Below, in pieces: positions 1 to 7,521 of a stretch of 56,900 bases of DNA (positions within the stretch are counted from its first letter, which is position 1; the number at the start of each line of letters is the position of its first letter). A program made the position numbers and the translations under genes. A model generated the notes under the pieces. It had not been told where the DNA came from. It was given only the letters and a program-made list of their open reading frames with translations, and did not search any database. The stretch comes from CTSOIL-112 sp049291875 (GTDB lineage: Bacteria > Pseudomonadota > Gammaproteobacteria > Burkholderiales > Burkholderiaceae), in assembly GCA_049291875.1 (NCBI GenBank), contig JBATQE010000042.1, positions 1 to 56,900 on the forward strand, in the 5' to 3' direction.

Positions 1-202
1 CTTCGCCCGTTTGCGGGTTGCGGCCTTCGCGGGCTTCGCGGTGTTCGACCTTAAACGTGCCGAAGCCGATAAACTGCGCTGTGTCGGCTTTGGATAAAGC
101 GGTTTTGATGTTGTCAAACACCGATTCGACGGCACGCTTGGCGTCGGCTTTTGACAAGCCAGTATCTGCTGAGACGTAGTTGATAAGGTCTTGCTTGTTC
201 AT
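1..202 (-). CDS. HU-family DNA-binding protein, C-terminus cut by window edge
   Basis: The first 67 codons of a histone-like HU protein are visible, reading leftward out of the window. The N-terminus MNKQDLINYVSADTGLSK and the later FIGFGTFKVEHREARE-RNPQTGE stretch match the family (dimerisation helices, then the start of the DNA-binding beta arm). The ATG at 202 follows GGAGCAACAC, a good Shine-Dalgarno. It is the last visible gene of the leftward early operon of a Mu-like prophage, 38 bp beyond a small membrane protein. HU is a known host cofactor of Mu transpososome assembly, so a phage-borne copy would make sense there; that role is inference. The remaining ~23 residues lie outside the window. 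Confidence 0.93.
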   Translation of the reverse strand, partial: MNKQDLINYVSADTGLSKADAKRAVESVFDNIKTALSKADTAQFIGFGTFKVEHREAREGRNPQTGE

Positions 203-240
203 GTGTTGCTCCTTGGTTGTGCCTTGCGGCGGTTAAAAAA

Positions 241-411
241 CTATTTAAAAAATCCACCCAAATAAACGATGGTGAAAATTATTGCGTGGGAGGTGATCGT
301 GATCCAAAAACTGTGATCTCCCGTCCTTGGCTTGCCGTGCGCATTGGCGCCAACGAGTAAGCCCAACGCCATCCAAAACAAAAAGATAATTTGCCAAATT
401 CCTAAATTCAT
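241..411 (-). CDS. Small phage membrane protein (56 aa)
   Basis: A 56-aa reading frame begins MNLGIWQIIFLFWMALGLLVG and ends IVYLGGFFK. It has two hydrophobic segments (about residues 3-21 and 39-54) around a polar GKPRTGDHSFW loop, so a two-helix inner-membrane protein is likely. The start is fixed by an ATGA overlap with the stop of the upstream gam-like gene, which implies translational coupling. Function is unknown; its setting in the early operon suggests an early accessory role. A longer overlapping frame in the same place has no phage-like character and is a shadow. Confidence 0.72.
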   Translation of the reverse strand: MNLGIWQIIFLFWMALGLLVGANAHGKPRTGDHSFWITITSHAIIFTIVYLGGFFK

Positions 412-929
412 GACTGCAACTCCTGATCGTGTGGCTCAATCACAAACTCTTCATCGCCACTGTTGATGGTAATACCGGCAATGCCCGCCACTGCTTTGGG
501 GTCGGCCAGTATCGCGTCTTTGTTGACCTCTTCTTTGGTACGAATAAATCGGCTCAGGCGATTGGATTTCAGCGCTTCAATCACCGCCTCGATTTTGCGT
601 AATCCCACGCTCGGTGGCTTGCTCCGCCATTTAACTGTGCCGGTTACGAAGTCGGCGAATTTGACTTTATTGCCATTGGTGATGATGGCGCGATTGGCTT
701 CGCACCAGACCTGCACGCCTGCTTGCAATGCTTCGATACGCTCGTTAATCGGGTCGGCTTGCTGGGCATACTGCTCTTGCAGTTCAGCAATGCCGTCGTT
801 CATGGTCGCGGCGAGGCGCGTGCGCTGACGGGTCAAGTCGCCAATGATGCGGATGTGTTCGACAACCTCGTCACGGCTTTGCGGGGCTTGCACCGCGAGT
901 GCTTTGGATTTGAGTTTTTTGGTGGCCAT
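408..929 (-). CDS. gam: Mu Gam-like host-nuclease inhibitor
   Basis: This 173-aa protein matches the length and layout of Mu Gam, which binds double-stranded DNA ends as a dimer and shields them from host exonucleases. It has a long charged helical region (about residues 18-70, with ELQEQYAQQADPINERIEALQ), then the conserved VKFADFVTGTVKWRSKPPSV segment near 88-108 and a C-terminal helical region. It sits after the A and B transposition genes in the leftward early operon, as gam does in Mu-like phages. Its stop overlaps the start of the small membrane protein by ATGA. The family call is by recognition of the conserved core. Confidence 0.9.
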   Translation of the reverse strand: MATKKLKSKALAVQAPQSRDEVVEHIRIIGDLTRQRTRLAATMNDGIAELQEQYAQQADPINERIEALQAGVQVWCEANRAIITNGNKVKFADFVTGTVKWRSKPPSVGLRKIEAVIEALKSNRLSRFIRTKEEVNKDAILADPKAVAGIAGITINSGDEEFVIEPHDQELQS

Positions 930-938
930 GTGGCGCTC

Positions 939-1148
939 CTATTGTGGTTGGTTAAGGGTCATATTGCGGATGGCGTGACGCACTTCAGCCAAATTGGGGC
1001 AGGCTTGGTACGGCTGGCCGATGCTGGGTCGATATTCTTTCAACATACAAGCGGGCATCAGTTTCTCCAGTTGCTCTAATTTTTCGAGTAACTGATCGGC
1101 GGCAAACTCGATGATTTCAGCCTTGATTTTTGGACTCATTTTGTTCAT
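939..1148 (-). CDS. Hypothetical early phage protein (69 aa)
   Basis: A small protein starting MNKMSPKIKAEIIEFAADQLLEKL, largely helical by composition, with a Pro/Tyr-rich centre (MLKEYRPSIGQPYQACPN). A second ATG three codons in is an equally possible start. It overlaps the end of the upstream gene by 32 bp and ends 9 bp before gam, so it belongs to the early operon. I do not recognise a family and assign no function. Confidence 0.6.
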   Translation of the reverse strand: MNKMSPKIKAEIIEFAADQLLEKLEQLEKLMPACMLKEYRPSIGQPYQACPNLAEVRHAIRNMTLNQPQ

Positions 1149-1554
1149 CCTTTTTGGGTCGTTTAGGCGGTGGTGTCGGCTTGAATAAGCCTTTACCTTC
1201 TGTCACTTGGTCAATCAATGTGGCAATTTTTCGATGAATCTTCTCGCCGCGAGGAATCGAAGGTTTAGGTGCTTCCAATGCGCGTTGCTCTGGCAATTTA
1301 GGCAGTTCACGGTACAGTTGCGCCGGTGATGGCCATGTATCAAGCGTCCCAGCCAATCGCAAAAAAGCGGCTCTAAAACGCGGTGTATCGCGCTCCTCAA
1401 ACCACACCGGATTTCGGCTCATGATCGCCATTAACCACACGTCCAGAACTGCTGTAATCGTGTCGTGCGCGGGTGCATTGCGCAGACGCAGGGTCAGCAG
1501 CATTTGCAGCCCTTCGATAACGACGACTTCGAGCCAGTGCGGTGCATGGTTCAT
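1117..1554 (-). CDS. Hypothetical early phage protein (145 aa)
   Basis: The protein is 145 aa with a hydrophobic N-terminal third (MNHAPHWLEVVVIEGLQMLLTLRL), a central region with WPSPAQLYRELPKLPEQRAL, and a Lys/Pro-rich basic tail (PTPPPKRPKKDEQNESKNQG). The start is fixed by an ATGA overlap with the preceding gene. The WPSPAQ-type segment is typical of phage proteins of this early block, but I cannot name a domain. The basic tail could bind nucleic acid; that is inference only. Confidence 0.68.
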   Translation of the reverse strand: MNHAPHWLEVVVIEGLQMLLTLRLRNAPAHDTITAVLDVWLMAIMSRNPVWFEERDTPRFRAAFLRLAGTLDTWPSPAQLYRELPKLPEQRALEAPKPSIPRGEKIHRKIATLIDQVTEGKGLFKPTPPPKRPKKDEQNESKNQG

Positions 1555-2045
1555 CGTTCACCTCGCTTGCGTTGCTCCAATGCGGTGATTGCGGCGGCAG
1601 TGCCGGATTGCGGTTTGTGCTGGTGGGTCGATGAGCCATTGACCCACCCTACAGCCGTACCGGTTTGCGCTTTGCTGGCTGTGCTGACGATGACTTCGAG
1701 CAGATAGCCGTGGCTTTTGAGCGGTGTTTGCAATGTACCCATGTCACGTGCCGCCAGCATCTGCTCAATCGCTTTACACCACACTTCGTGCGGGGCTTCG
1801 TACAGCGTGCCGTTGCGCTCAATGCGTTGGCTCTCAATCATCGGCATCAGTTCACCAAGCAAAGTCACCACGCGCGGCCATGACAACTTGGATTTCGCTG
1901 GTCGGAACATGGCGAGATAGCGCACGATTAGCTTTCCAAGCGGTGTGAACGACAGCGCGAGTACGAGGGCTTGCGCCGCCGCGTCGTTGTCAATCACGGT
2001 TTCGAGCGACATTTCAGCACCGCAGGATGGACAGCGGATCTGCAT
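1551..2045 (-). CDS. Zinc-ribbon early phage protein
   Basis: The preferred start is the ATG at 2045, giving MQIRCPSCGAEMSLETVIDNDAAAQAL, because this ATG shares one base with the stop of the upstream gene (TAATG). The open frame extends 22 codons further up but without support. An N-terminal CPSC pair forms half of a zinc-ribbon-like motif; no second Cys pair follows, so metal binding may need a dimer. The central region (LGKLIVRYLAMFRPAKSKLSW...LLGELMPMIESQRIERNGTLYEAPHEVW) looks like a conserved phage protein of Mu-like early regions. Near the C-terminus about 11 codons derive from a REP-like palindrome. Function unknown. Confidence 0.7.
   Translation of the reverse strand: MQIRCPSCGAEMSLETVIDNDAAAQALVLALSFTPLGKLIVRYLAMFRPAKSKLSWPRVVTLLGELMPMIESQRIERNGTLYEAPHEVWCKAIEQMLAARDMGTLQTPLKSHGYLLEVIVSTASKAQTGTAVGWVNGSSTHQHKPQSGTAAAITALEQRKRGER
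1622..1654. repeat. REP-like palindrome inside a coding sequence
   Basis: GGTGGGTC (1622-1629) and GACCCACC (1641-1648) form a perfect 8-bp inverted repeat followed by CTACAG. On the minus strand it reads CTGTAGGGTGGGTC...GACCCACC, the usual layout of dispersed REP/BIME-type palindromes in proteobacteria. It lies in frame in the zinc-ribbon gene and encodes roughly VGWVNGSSTHQ. Confidence 0.6.
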
Positions 2046-2248
2046 TAGGACACCTGTACGCGTGGGTGACGAAATAGGCTCACGCCATCGGCTTTGATAA
2101 AAATGCGGCACTCTTGGTCGCCGAAGCGCTCCAGCGCGTCTTCAAGTGCGTGCATGGTGCTGAGGCTATCTTGCTCGTACTCGTAGACCTTGCACAAGCC
2201 GGTGACGACGCGCACTTTGCAGTGGATCAGATTGGATAGTTGTGCCAT
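2045..2248 (-). CDS. Hypothetical early phage protein (67 aa)
   Basis: A 67-aa protein, MAQLSNLIHCKVRVVTGLCKVYEYEQ..., with mixed beta-strand and helix composition and an acidic centre. The ATG at 2248 follows a weak purine run. The TAATG junction with the next gene supports translation of both. No recognisable domain. It is part of the compact leftward early operon downstream of the transposition genes. Confidence 0.6.
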   Translation of the reverse strand: MAQLSNLIHCKVRVVTGLCKVYEYEQDSLSTMHALEDALERFGDQECRIFIKADGVSLFRHPRVQVS

Positions 2249-2252
2249 CTTA

Positions 2253-2441
2253 TTAATCCTTTCTAACCATCAATTTGCCGCCGGTTTCGAACACTTTACG
2301 CTCAATCACGTTCATCACAAACCATGCAAATAGCTGGGCTATGGTGGACTCCTCTGTCGGTTGGGTAATGGTGTCGCCTTCATCCTCCACGACAATCGAG
2401 TGTTCGCTGGTATCTTCGATGGTGATAATGATTTTTGCCAT
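2253..2441 (-). CDS. Hypothetical early phage protein (62 aa)
   Basis: A 62-aa protein, MAKIIITIEDTSEHSIVVEDEGDTITQPTEESTIAQLF..., with an N-terminal beta-strand pattern and an acidic middle followed by a helix containing AQLFAWFVMNVIERK. It follows the ATPase gene directly (the ATPase stop and this ATG are 1 bp apart), with GGAGGTGTGAC just upstream as ribosome binding site. No family recognised. Confidence 0.62.
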   Translation of the reverse strand: MAKIIITIEDTSEHSIVVEDEGDTITQPTEESTIAQLFAWFVMNVIERKVFETGGKLMVRKD

Positions 2442-2442
2442 G

Positions 2443-3651
2443 TCACACCTCCTTCACAATCTCAGCACTCACTTGCGGCGCACCGATTTCGGCGGCCAGA
2501 TTGAGTGCGGCGGTGACGACGTTGGCCACGGCCAGCGGATAGAGCAGACTGGTGGCTGGTGCGGCGTAGGCGCGGCCATTGCCGCGCGGGGCTTGGGTAT
2601 TGAAGGTCAGTTTGGCACGCAGTGCGTCCATCGCGCCGGTTTCAAAAATGGCTTTGACATCCGCGCCAATGCGCTTGAATTTGAAGGTCAAATATTCCTC
2701 AAGGTGATTGTCCAATGGCTGTAATTCAGCGATTTCACAGCGTTGCACCACTTCGCGCACCTCTGAATTTTTATCCGAGAGTTTCATTTTCAACTCGCTC
2801 TGGCCAATCAAAATGATGGACAGCAGTTTTTTGAACCCGTCTTCGAGTTCAAAAAATCGTTTCAAATGTTTCAGCGTTGCGGTCGGTAGGCAATGCGCTT
2901 CTTCGATAATCAGGACGTGCCGGTTGCCACTGCGGTTGGATTCTTTGAGCAATGTGTGCAGTTGGCGGAAACGTGCTTCGGATGAGCGTTTCGGCTTGTC
3001 CAGCGGGTTGATCGCTCTGATGATGGCTTCGGCGATTTGCGCTGATTTGAGCGTTTTGCCCTTCATGTCGTTTTCCTCCATCGCCAACACATACGGCTCA
3101 ATCACGATGATGGAGGCTTGTTCGCGGGCGATTCGGTCAATGAAGTCGCGGCGTAGGGTTGATTTGCCCGCGCCTGATTCACCGACCACGGCGAGCATCC
3201 CGCCGTGCTTGGCGCACGCCCACATGGACTCGCGCACATAGCGCACGTCGGGCGTGAGAAACACGTCATCGGCGGCCTGTACGTCGTCGGTAAATGGGTC
3301 GCGTGGCAGTGCGAATAATTGCCGCGCCGCTGGCGCCAAAGCCTGTTTTCGTAGTAACATTTCATGTCCTTTCATGTTGTCGTTAGGATGATTCACAGCA
3401 CGCCCTTGACGGTTGCCGCCGTCTTGGGCGTTTTTTTGTACGGGCGGTGTCAATGCCCGTTGGATGGCCGCAGGCTTTGCACCTGCTTGTTTTAATTCGA
3501 GTTCAATGCGGTTGCGCAGGACGTCCCAGTGATTTGGCAGTTTGCCGTGGTTCAGAATGTCTGCGAATGTGCCTGCACTGATGCCCACCGCTCGTGCCAT
3601 TTGCGCTTGAGCGATGCCGATGGTTTGCAGTAGTTTTTTCAATTTATTCAT
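2443..3651 (-). CDS. MuB-like AAA ATPase, transposition target-DNA activator
   Basis: MuB-type proteins bind target DNA, hydrolyse ATP, and deliver targets to the transposase. This 402-aa protein has an N-terminal XRE-like helix-turn-helix (about residues 6-40, AQAQMARAVGISAGTFADIL), a linker, and an AAA domain with Walker A GESGAGKST at 157-165 and Walker B HVLIIEEAH at 245-253. A GQSEL sensor-type motif follows. The same layout occurs in B proteins of BcepMu-like phages. It overlaps the transposase gene by 4 bp (ATGA), the A-B order expected for Mu-like transposition modules. Confidence 0.92.
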   Translation of the reverse strand: MNKLKKLLQTIGIAQAQMARAVGISAGTFADILNHGKLPNHWDVLRNRIELELKQAGAKPAAIQRALTPPVQKNAQDGGNRQGRAVNHPNDNMKGHEMLLRKQALAPAARQLFALPRDPFTDDVQAADDVFLTPDVRYVRESMWACAKHGGMLAVVGESGAGKSTLRRDFIDRIAREQASIIVIEPYVLAMEENDMKGKTLKSAQIAEAIIRAINPLDKPKRSSEARFRQLHTLLKESNRSGNRHVLIIEEAHCLPTATLKHLKRFFELEDGFKKLLSIILIGQSELKMKLSDKNSEVREVVQRCEIAELQPLDNHLEEYLTFKFKRIGADVKAIFETGAMDALRAKLTFNTQAPRGNGRAYAAPATSLLYPLAVANVVTAALNLAAEIGAPQVSAEIVKEV

Positions 3652-5501
3652 TTCAGCACCTTAAATTTCGCATTGCTGTGCGTACCCGTGGCCTGCTCGG
3701 TGACCTCGCCACGATAGTGGCGGGCAATGGTGGATAGTTCGGCCTCGTAAATGCCATCGGCATAACGGTGGCGCATCCATGTGTATTCGTCCGTAGTGAG
3801 GTTGCGTCCGAGCATTTGTTTGAGTTGAATCGCGGCTTGCGTGTGGGTTAGGCGCACGGTATCGACCTGAGCGGTTTGTGCGGCGGCGATGGCCGGTGTG
3901 TCCAGCGTCTGTGCGGGGCGTGGCATCCGAATCGGTAAATCTTCTTTGCCCAGATGACTGTGCGCCACTGCACCTTTGCCACCATTGAGGTGCGCGAATG
4001 GGCGTGCGTTGTCGCGTTTTTTCGCCTCGGCCTCGTCCAGTGTCGCCACGCCATAGGCGGTCTGGGCGATTTGCTTGGCGGCAATGGTGGCGGCGGTATC
4101 CGGTGCAGAGCGATACTCTGCGCCAATCACCGGTGCGCTGGTGGGGCGGCCAAACGCATCAAAGTCTATCGTTGGTGATACCTCGACAATCAGCGGTTCA
4201 GCCGCCAGACGCTCAATCTCAACACGAATCGCGCCGACCACATCGCAGGATGTGCCGAGTAGCAATGGCGTGACTTTGACCTTTTCGCCGTTGGCCAGAA
4301 ACTCAGCCCATTGTTTGAGGTCATACGATTGTGAGCCGTCACATTGCGGGTGCGCGAAACTGATGCGACAGTTTTTGATGGTGCGCGGTTCAACACGCCC
4401 GTGCATGAACCATGCACAGACTTTGCGCTCAGGCAATGTAATCAGTTGACCGGCTTGGATGTGTTGCCACAAATCATCGCGTACATAAGATTGACCGTTT
4501 GGTCGCCGCACACGACAGTCCACGAATTTGATCGCGTTGGCATTGTAATCACGCACCCAGTTTTGCGCGGCGGCGTTGAGCTGCTCAATGTTTTCTACCG
4601 GCTCATCGCGCAGTCGGGACTCGAAATGTGTCTCGACGATGTTGTTGCCATTTTCGACACCGCCCTTGACCCACGCATGATGCGTGGCGTGGGTTTGATG
4701 GTTCACGCCGAGCGCATCGAGCAGGCGACACACTGCCGCGCTGGTATTCGCCGAGCCTTTATCCCACAGCAATATCGCGGGGATGCCGTAGCTTTGGCGG
4801 TGTGGCTGTTTGCCCCATGTCCACATCAGGAACTCGAACAATACGTTTTGATTCTCGCCCGCCGCCTCAAAATATCGAACGTCCAATGTGCCGCTGGCGT
4901 GGTCATAGCGCACATAGCGCCAGACTTTCAGCTTGACCTTGTCCATGCTGGTCGGTTTGTTTTTATTGAACTGCTCGGCGGTCATGATGCGTTGCTTGCC
5001 GCCCAGATAAAACACCAGACACAGTGACGGGTCAATTTGATGCACATGATTCGGGTACAGACTTCGCAGTTCGCCGTGGTTGCGGGCTTTGGCCTGCGCT
5101 TTGGCATCCATGCGGTTTTGCCGAAGCAGTGTATTGATACGGCTGGCGGACACATTGACCTCAAAGCCATTGGCATCGGCGACATTCATCGCCACAGCCG
5201 TGGGCTTGGTGCTTTTGCCCGTGAGCCTGACCGACACCGATTTAGACGCCGCGATAAATTGCAATGCTTCGGGTGCGAGCCGAGTTTGCCCCGCGTCCGC
5301 CCGCTTTTTGCGCCCGCTGGTGTAACCGGCGTGATTGCGTAGCCAGCGCCAGACCGTTTGCGTGGCATAACCGTGGGTCTGAGCGTAGCCCGCTACCAGC
5401 GCAGATGATTCACCATGTGCGCAGGTTTCGATCTGCGTTTTGAGTGCAAGCAATTGGGCGGTGAGTTCGGGGGCAAGTTGTTTCATGATGTCTTCGGACA
5501 T
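3648..5501 (-). CDS. MuA-like DDE transposase
   Basis: The 617-aa protein carries out the strand cleavage and strand transfer of replicative transposition. An N-terminal DNA-binding region with WRWLRNHAGY near 51-60 is followed by an integrase-type catalytic core: D157 in HQIDPS, D247 in LLWDKGSANTS, and E283 in KGGVENGNN, the DDE triad. Further domains resemble the MuA beta-barrel region (about 370-440), and the C-terminus could contact the B ATPase. The open frame starts at 5501; a second ATG at 5486 (MKQLAPEL) is possible and neither has a strong Shine-Dalgarno. It sits 2 bp after the upstream gene and overlaps the MuB-like gene. Confidence 0.95.
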   Translation of the reverse strand: MSEDIMKQLAPELTAQLLALKTQIETCAHGESSALVAGYAQTHGYATQTVWRWLRNHAGYTSGRKKRADAGQTRLAPEALQFIAASKSVSVRLTGKSTKPTAVAMNVADANGFEVNVSASRINTLLRQNRMDAKAQAKARNHGELRSLYPNHVHQIDPSLCLVFYLGGKQRIMTAEQFNKNKPTSMDKVKLKVWRYVRYDHASGTLDVRYFEAAGENQNVLFEFLMWTWGKQPHRQSYGIPAILLWDKGSANTSAAVCRLLDALGVNHQTHATHHAWVKGGVENGNNIVETHFESRLRDEPVENIEQLNAAAQNWVRDYNANAIKFVDCRVRRPNGQSYVRDDLWQHIQAGQLITLPERKVCAWFMHGRVEPRTIKNCRISFAHPQCDGSQSYDLKQWAEFLANGEKVKVTPLLLGTSCDVVGAIRVEIERLAAEPLIVEVSPTIDFDAFGRPTSAPVIGAEYRSAPDTAATIAAKQIAQTAYGVATLDEAEAKKRDNARPFAHLNGGKGAVAHSHLGKEDLPIRMPRPAQTLDTPAIAAAQTAQVDTVRLTHTQAAIQLKQMLGRNLTTDEYTWMRHRYADGIYEAELSTIARHYRGEVTEQATGTHSNAKFKVLK

Positions 5502-5503
5502 AG

Positions 5504-6454
5504 TTATTCGGCTGTATCTACGGCACTCGGCAAGGCATAGAGGTCAATCCGCGCATCGGTAAAGTTGCCGAGCGTGCTGTCAAAGCTGTAACCAATGGCT
5601 CGCAACATTTCGGCACACGAGTTGTGGATGTGTACCAGTTCGCTGGCCAGCATTTCGCGCGCTTGATTGAGTGCGGTTTCGTTTTCGCCATCGTCTGCTT
5701 CGAGGCTCATCGCTTGCTCGCGGATGAGGTCAAGTGCGCCGAGTTCGGCTTTTATCGTGCGTCCTGCCTTTTGCGCCTGCGCGATGTAGAGTTCGTGCTG
5801 GGCAGGCCAGTCGGTGTGTGCGGGTGTGGCTTTGGCCAGTTCTTTTTGCAACTTAGTGATTTCTTTGGCCTTGCTTGCCAGCACTTTGTCGGTGGCCTCC
5901 ATGTCCGCTTCTTTTTTGCGCAAGGCTTGGCGCAGTTCTGACGCGCTCATACAATCGATGTCGTCAATGTGGTCAAGGCTCGCAAGCTCATCATCGTCGT
6001 GTGTGAGCAGCTCAAGAAATGCACTCACGTTTTTTACTTGAGTGGCCAATTGCGACAATTTGTCGCTTTTGGCGGTTTTTGATGCCGCTTGCATAAATCT
6101 ATAAGCAGTTGAGCGTGAAATCCCAAGAGATGTAATCCGAATCTCAAAATCTGAATTTGTCCCAATTTGGGACGAATTGCCATGCACAGTTAATTCGCGC
6201 AAGAGGAGTAGGCGTTTACCCAATTCCAAGCAGTCCTCCACAGTGCGACGCATATAAAAGCGAATTTCATCCTCCACCGCGCCGACGGTCAAACTGCCGT
6301 CATACTGCAACTGAGTGGCCAGCGCTTGCACTTTTTCGGCTTGCTCGGCGTCATAGACTGCCAACTCGTTCAATGTTTGGCTGGCTTGCGCGAATGCTTT
6401 CGGGTCTGCGTCTGCGTCGATAATCATCGCTTCGGGGTGCGGGGTTCGTGCCAT
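5504..6454 (-). CDS. Early phage protein, DUF3102-like, coiled coil
   Basis: This 316-aa protein lies directly upstream of the transposase. Residues about 55-130 (EDEIRFYMRRTVEDCLELGKRL...ISRSTAYRFMQAASK) resemble DUF3102-type phage proteins, with a helix-turn-helix-like ISRSTAYRFM segment. Residues about 175-210 (ELRQALRKKEADMEATDKVLASKAKEITKL) look like a coiled coil. A DNA-binding role linked to transposition or replication is plausible, but that is inference from position. The start ATG at 6454 follows GAAAGGAAC, a good Shine-Dalgarno. Confidence 0.75.
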   Translation of the reverse strand: MARTPHPEAMIIDADADPKAFAQASQTLNELAVYDAEQAEKVQALATQLQYDGSLTVGAVEDEIRFYMRRTVEDCLELGKRLLLLRELTVHGNSSQIGTNSDFEIRITSLGISRSTAYRFMQAASKTAKSDKLSQLATQVKNVSAFLELLTHDDDELASLDHIDDIDCMSASELRQALRKKEADMEATDKVLASKAKEITKLQKELAKATPAHTDWPAQHELYIAQAQKAGRTIKAELGALDLIREQAMSLEADDGENETALNQAREMLASELVHIHNSCAEMLRAIGYSFDSTLGNFTDARIDLYALPSAVDTAE

Positions 6455-6477
6455 GTTTGTTCCTTTCGTTTTTTGGT

Positions 6478-6780
6478 TTAGTTGGTTCTGGTAAAGCGGT
6501 TCTTGATTTCGTCCAGTCGGCGTGTTTCCCTATCAAGTGTGTGCAGGATGGCTAAAGCACGCTGGCCGACGCGCGGTGCGATGCGCCAATTACTCGTGCC
6601 TTCGATCTGCTCGGCGTAGCCTGCCTCTTGCAGATTAGAAAGATCACGAGTGGAGTTGGGTAGCGTCGTCCCAACTAACTTGGCGATTTGCGTAAGCGAC
6701 AGTCCATGCACTTCGTGACCGAACAGCAAATCGAGGGTTCGTAGGAGGCGTTGCTGGGGTTTTGATGTATAGATACTCAT
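6478..6780 (-). CDS. Winged-helix DNA-binding protein (IclR-like HTH)
   Basis: A 100-aa protein with one winged-helix domain: helix-turn-helix at about residues 28-55 (LSLTQIAKLVGTTLPNSTRDLSNLQEAGYAEQ) and a wing at about 56-68 (IEGTSNWRIAPRV). The pattern resembles the DNA-binding half of IclR/MarR-type regulators without an effector domain. Small wHTH proteins of this kind are common in the early block of BcepMu-type phages. It could regulate early or late transcription, or serve in DNA binding during transposition; the sequence does not decide. Confidence 0.8.
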   Translation of the reverse strand: MSIYTSKPQQRLLRTLDLLFGHEVHGLSLTQIAKLVGTTLPNSTRDLSNLQEAGYAEQIEGTSNWRIAPRVGQRALAILHTLDRETRRLDEIKNRFTRTN

Positions 6781-6829
6781 TTTTGGACTTTCAATTTGTG
6801 CAATACTGTTTCAAGTGATAGAATCAATA

Positions 6830-7036
6830 TTATGTAGATTGAGGCGGCTGGCGCATACCCAGCAAAACCGCGATTTCGTAGCCTTCGCCGCGTGTCGCTT
6901 TGTTAAATTCGTTCAGTACGAGATAGGTGGTGTGAACATTTTTCTTGTTGCTGATCGCCCAATCTTTGGCCGTAATGCCTTGATCGCGTAGCCATTTCTT
7001 TGCTTCGGCGGCGGTTCTGAGTTTGATTGCGGTCAT
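6830..7036 (-). CDS. Ner/Cox-like small HTH regulator
   Basis: A 68-aa protein, MTAIKLRTAAEAKKWLRDQGITAKDWAISNKKNV..., with a helix-turn-helix in which TAKDWAISNKKNVHTTYLVLN is the recognition region and GEGYEIAVLLGM closes the fold. This is the small regulator placed opposite the repressor in Mu-like phages, the position of Ner. Ner represses the early and repressor promoters to allow lytic growth; the same role here is inferred from place and size. It is the first gene of the leftward early operon. Confidence 0.78.
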   Translation of the reverse strand: MTAIKLRTAAEAKKWLRDQGITAKDWAISNKKNVHTTYLVLNEFNKATRGEGYEIAVLLGMRQPPQST

Positions 7037-7116
7037 TTTTTTAATTCCTAACTTTAATAAGATTTTATTAAAATCTACTTAAAGGCGATAATAATCTATA
7101 CTTTGTAGGGTTGCAA
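7037..7116. promoter_or_regulatory. Divergent early/repressor control region with perfect palindrome
   Basis: The AT-rich gap between the leftward Ner-like gene and the rightward repressor gene must hold both promoters. A perfect 17-bp palindrome AGATTTTATTAAAATCT lies at 7060-7076 (8-bp arms around T). AATCTAC (7072-7078) and AATCTATAC (7093-7101) repeat its right half. This is the expected operator for the phage repressor or Ner. Exact -35/-10 elements are not assignable with confidence. Confidence 0.6.
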
Positions 7117-7521
7117 GTGGAAAATGCAGATTTTTTAATAAAATTGTCTCGGCTCAAGGAACAGCTTGGGCTACATACGGACAAAGACGTGGCCAGTGCG
7201 CTCGGCCTGCAGGCGAAGGCGTTTAACGCGCGGAAGCGCAGGGGCGCATTTCCCGACTCGGAGGTGTTGACGCTCAAGCATCAAAAGCCGGAGTTAAATT
7301 TGGACGTGGACTACATCTTTACCGGCATCCGCTCGGCAGTTTATGATGCGAACATCAAACTGGCAGAGACGCACCCGCTGATCGCCGATGTGGAGCGATT
7401 GGCCGGTATATACGCGATGCTCAGTGAGTCATCGCAACGAGTATTGATAGATACCGCGCGGCGCTTGCGCGAACTCGAATTATTGTTAAAAACGGAGTTG
7501 GACAAAAATGAAAAGGATTAA
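7111..7521 (+). CDS. Phage repressor, CI-like HTH
   Basis: A 136-aa protein with an N-terminal helix-turn-helix (about residues 8-48: LIKLSRLKEQLGLHTDKDVASALGLQAKAFNARKRRGAFPDSEVL), as in CI-type and BcepMu-type repressors, and a helical C-terminal half (about 75-130) that may oligomerise. There is no ATG: TTG at 7111 (after TAGGG) or GTG at 7117 are the candidates. It is divergent from the Ner-like gene across the operator region and is the first gene of a rightward unit that also carries four cargo genes, the next overlapping it by 14 bp. The repressor is probably made in the lysogen together with that cargo. Confidence 0.82.
   Translation: MQVENADFLIKLSRLKEQLGLHTDKDVASALGLQAKAFNARKRRGAFPDSEVLTLKHQKPELNLDVDYIFTGIRSAVYDANIKLAETHPLIADVERLAGIYAMLSESSQRVLIDTARRLRELELLLKTELDKNEKD

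Noticed and set aside
245..439. A 64-aa minus-strand frame overlapping the small membrane protein gene
   Set aside because: It is out of frame with the ATGA-coupled 56-aa membrane protein at 241-411, has no ribosome binding site and no family character.
1183..1205. Partial match to the late palindrome (AATAAGCCTTTACCTTCTGTCAC)-like stretch
   Set aside because: It lacks the left arm, has no -10 at the fixed distance, and lies in coding sequence on the wrong side of any start.
4344..5027. Long plus-strand frame (227 aa) opposite the transposase
   Set aside because: A shadow of the transposase coding strand; the minus-strand gene has a full DDE domain. The same holds for frames opposite acnD, prpC, prpB, fruB, fadD, folC and purF.
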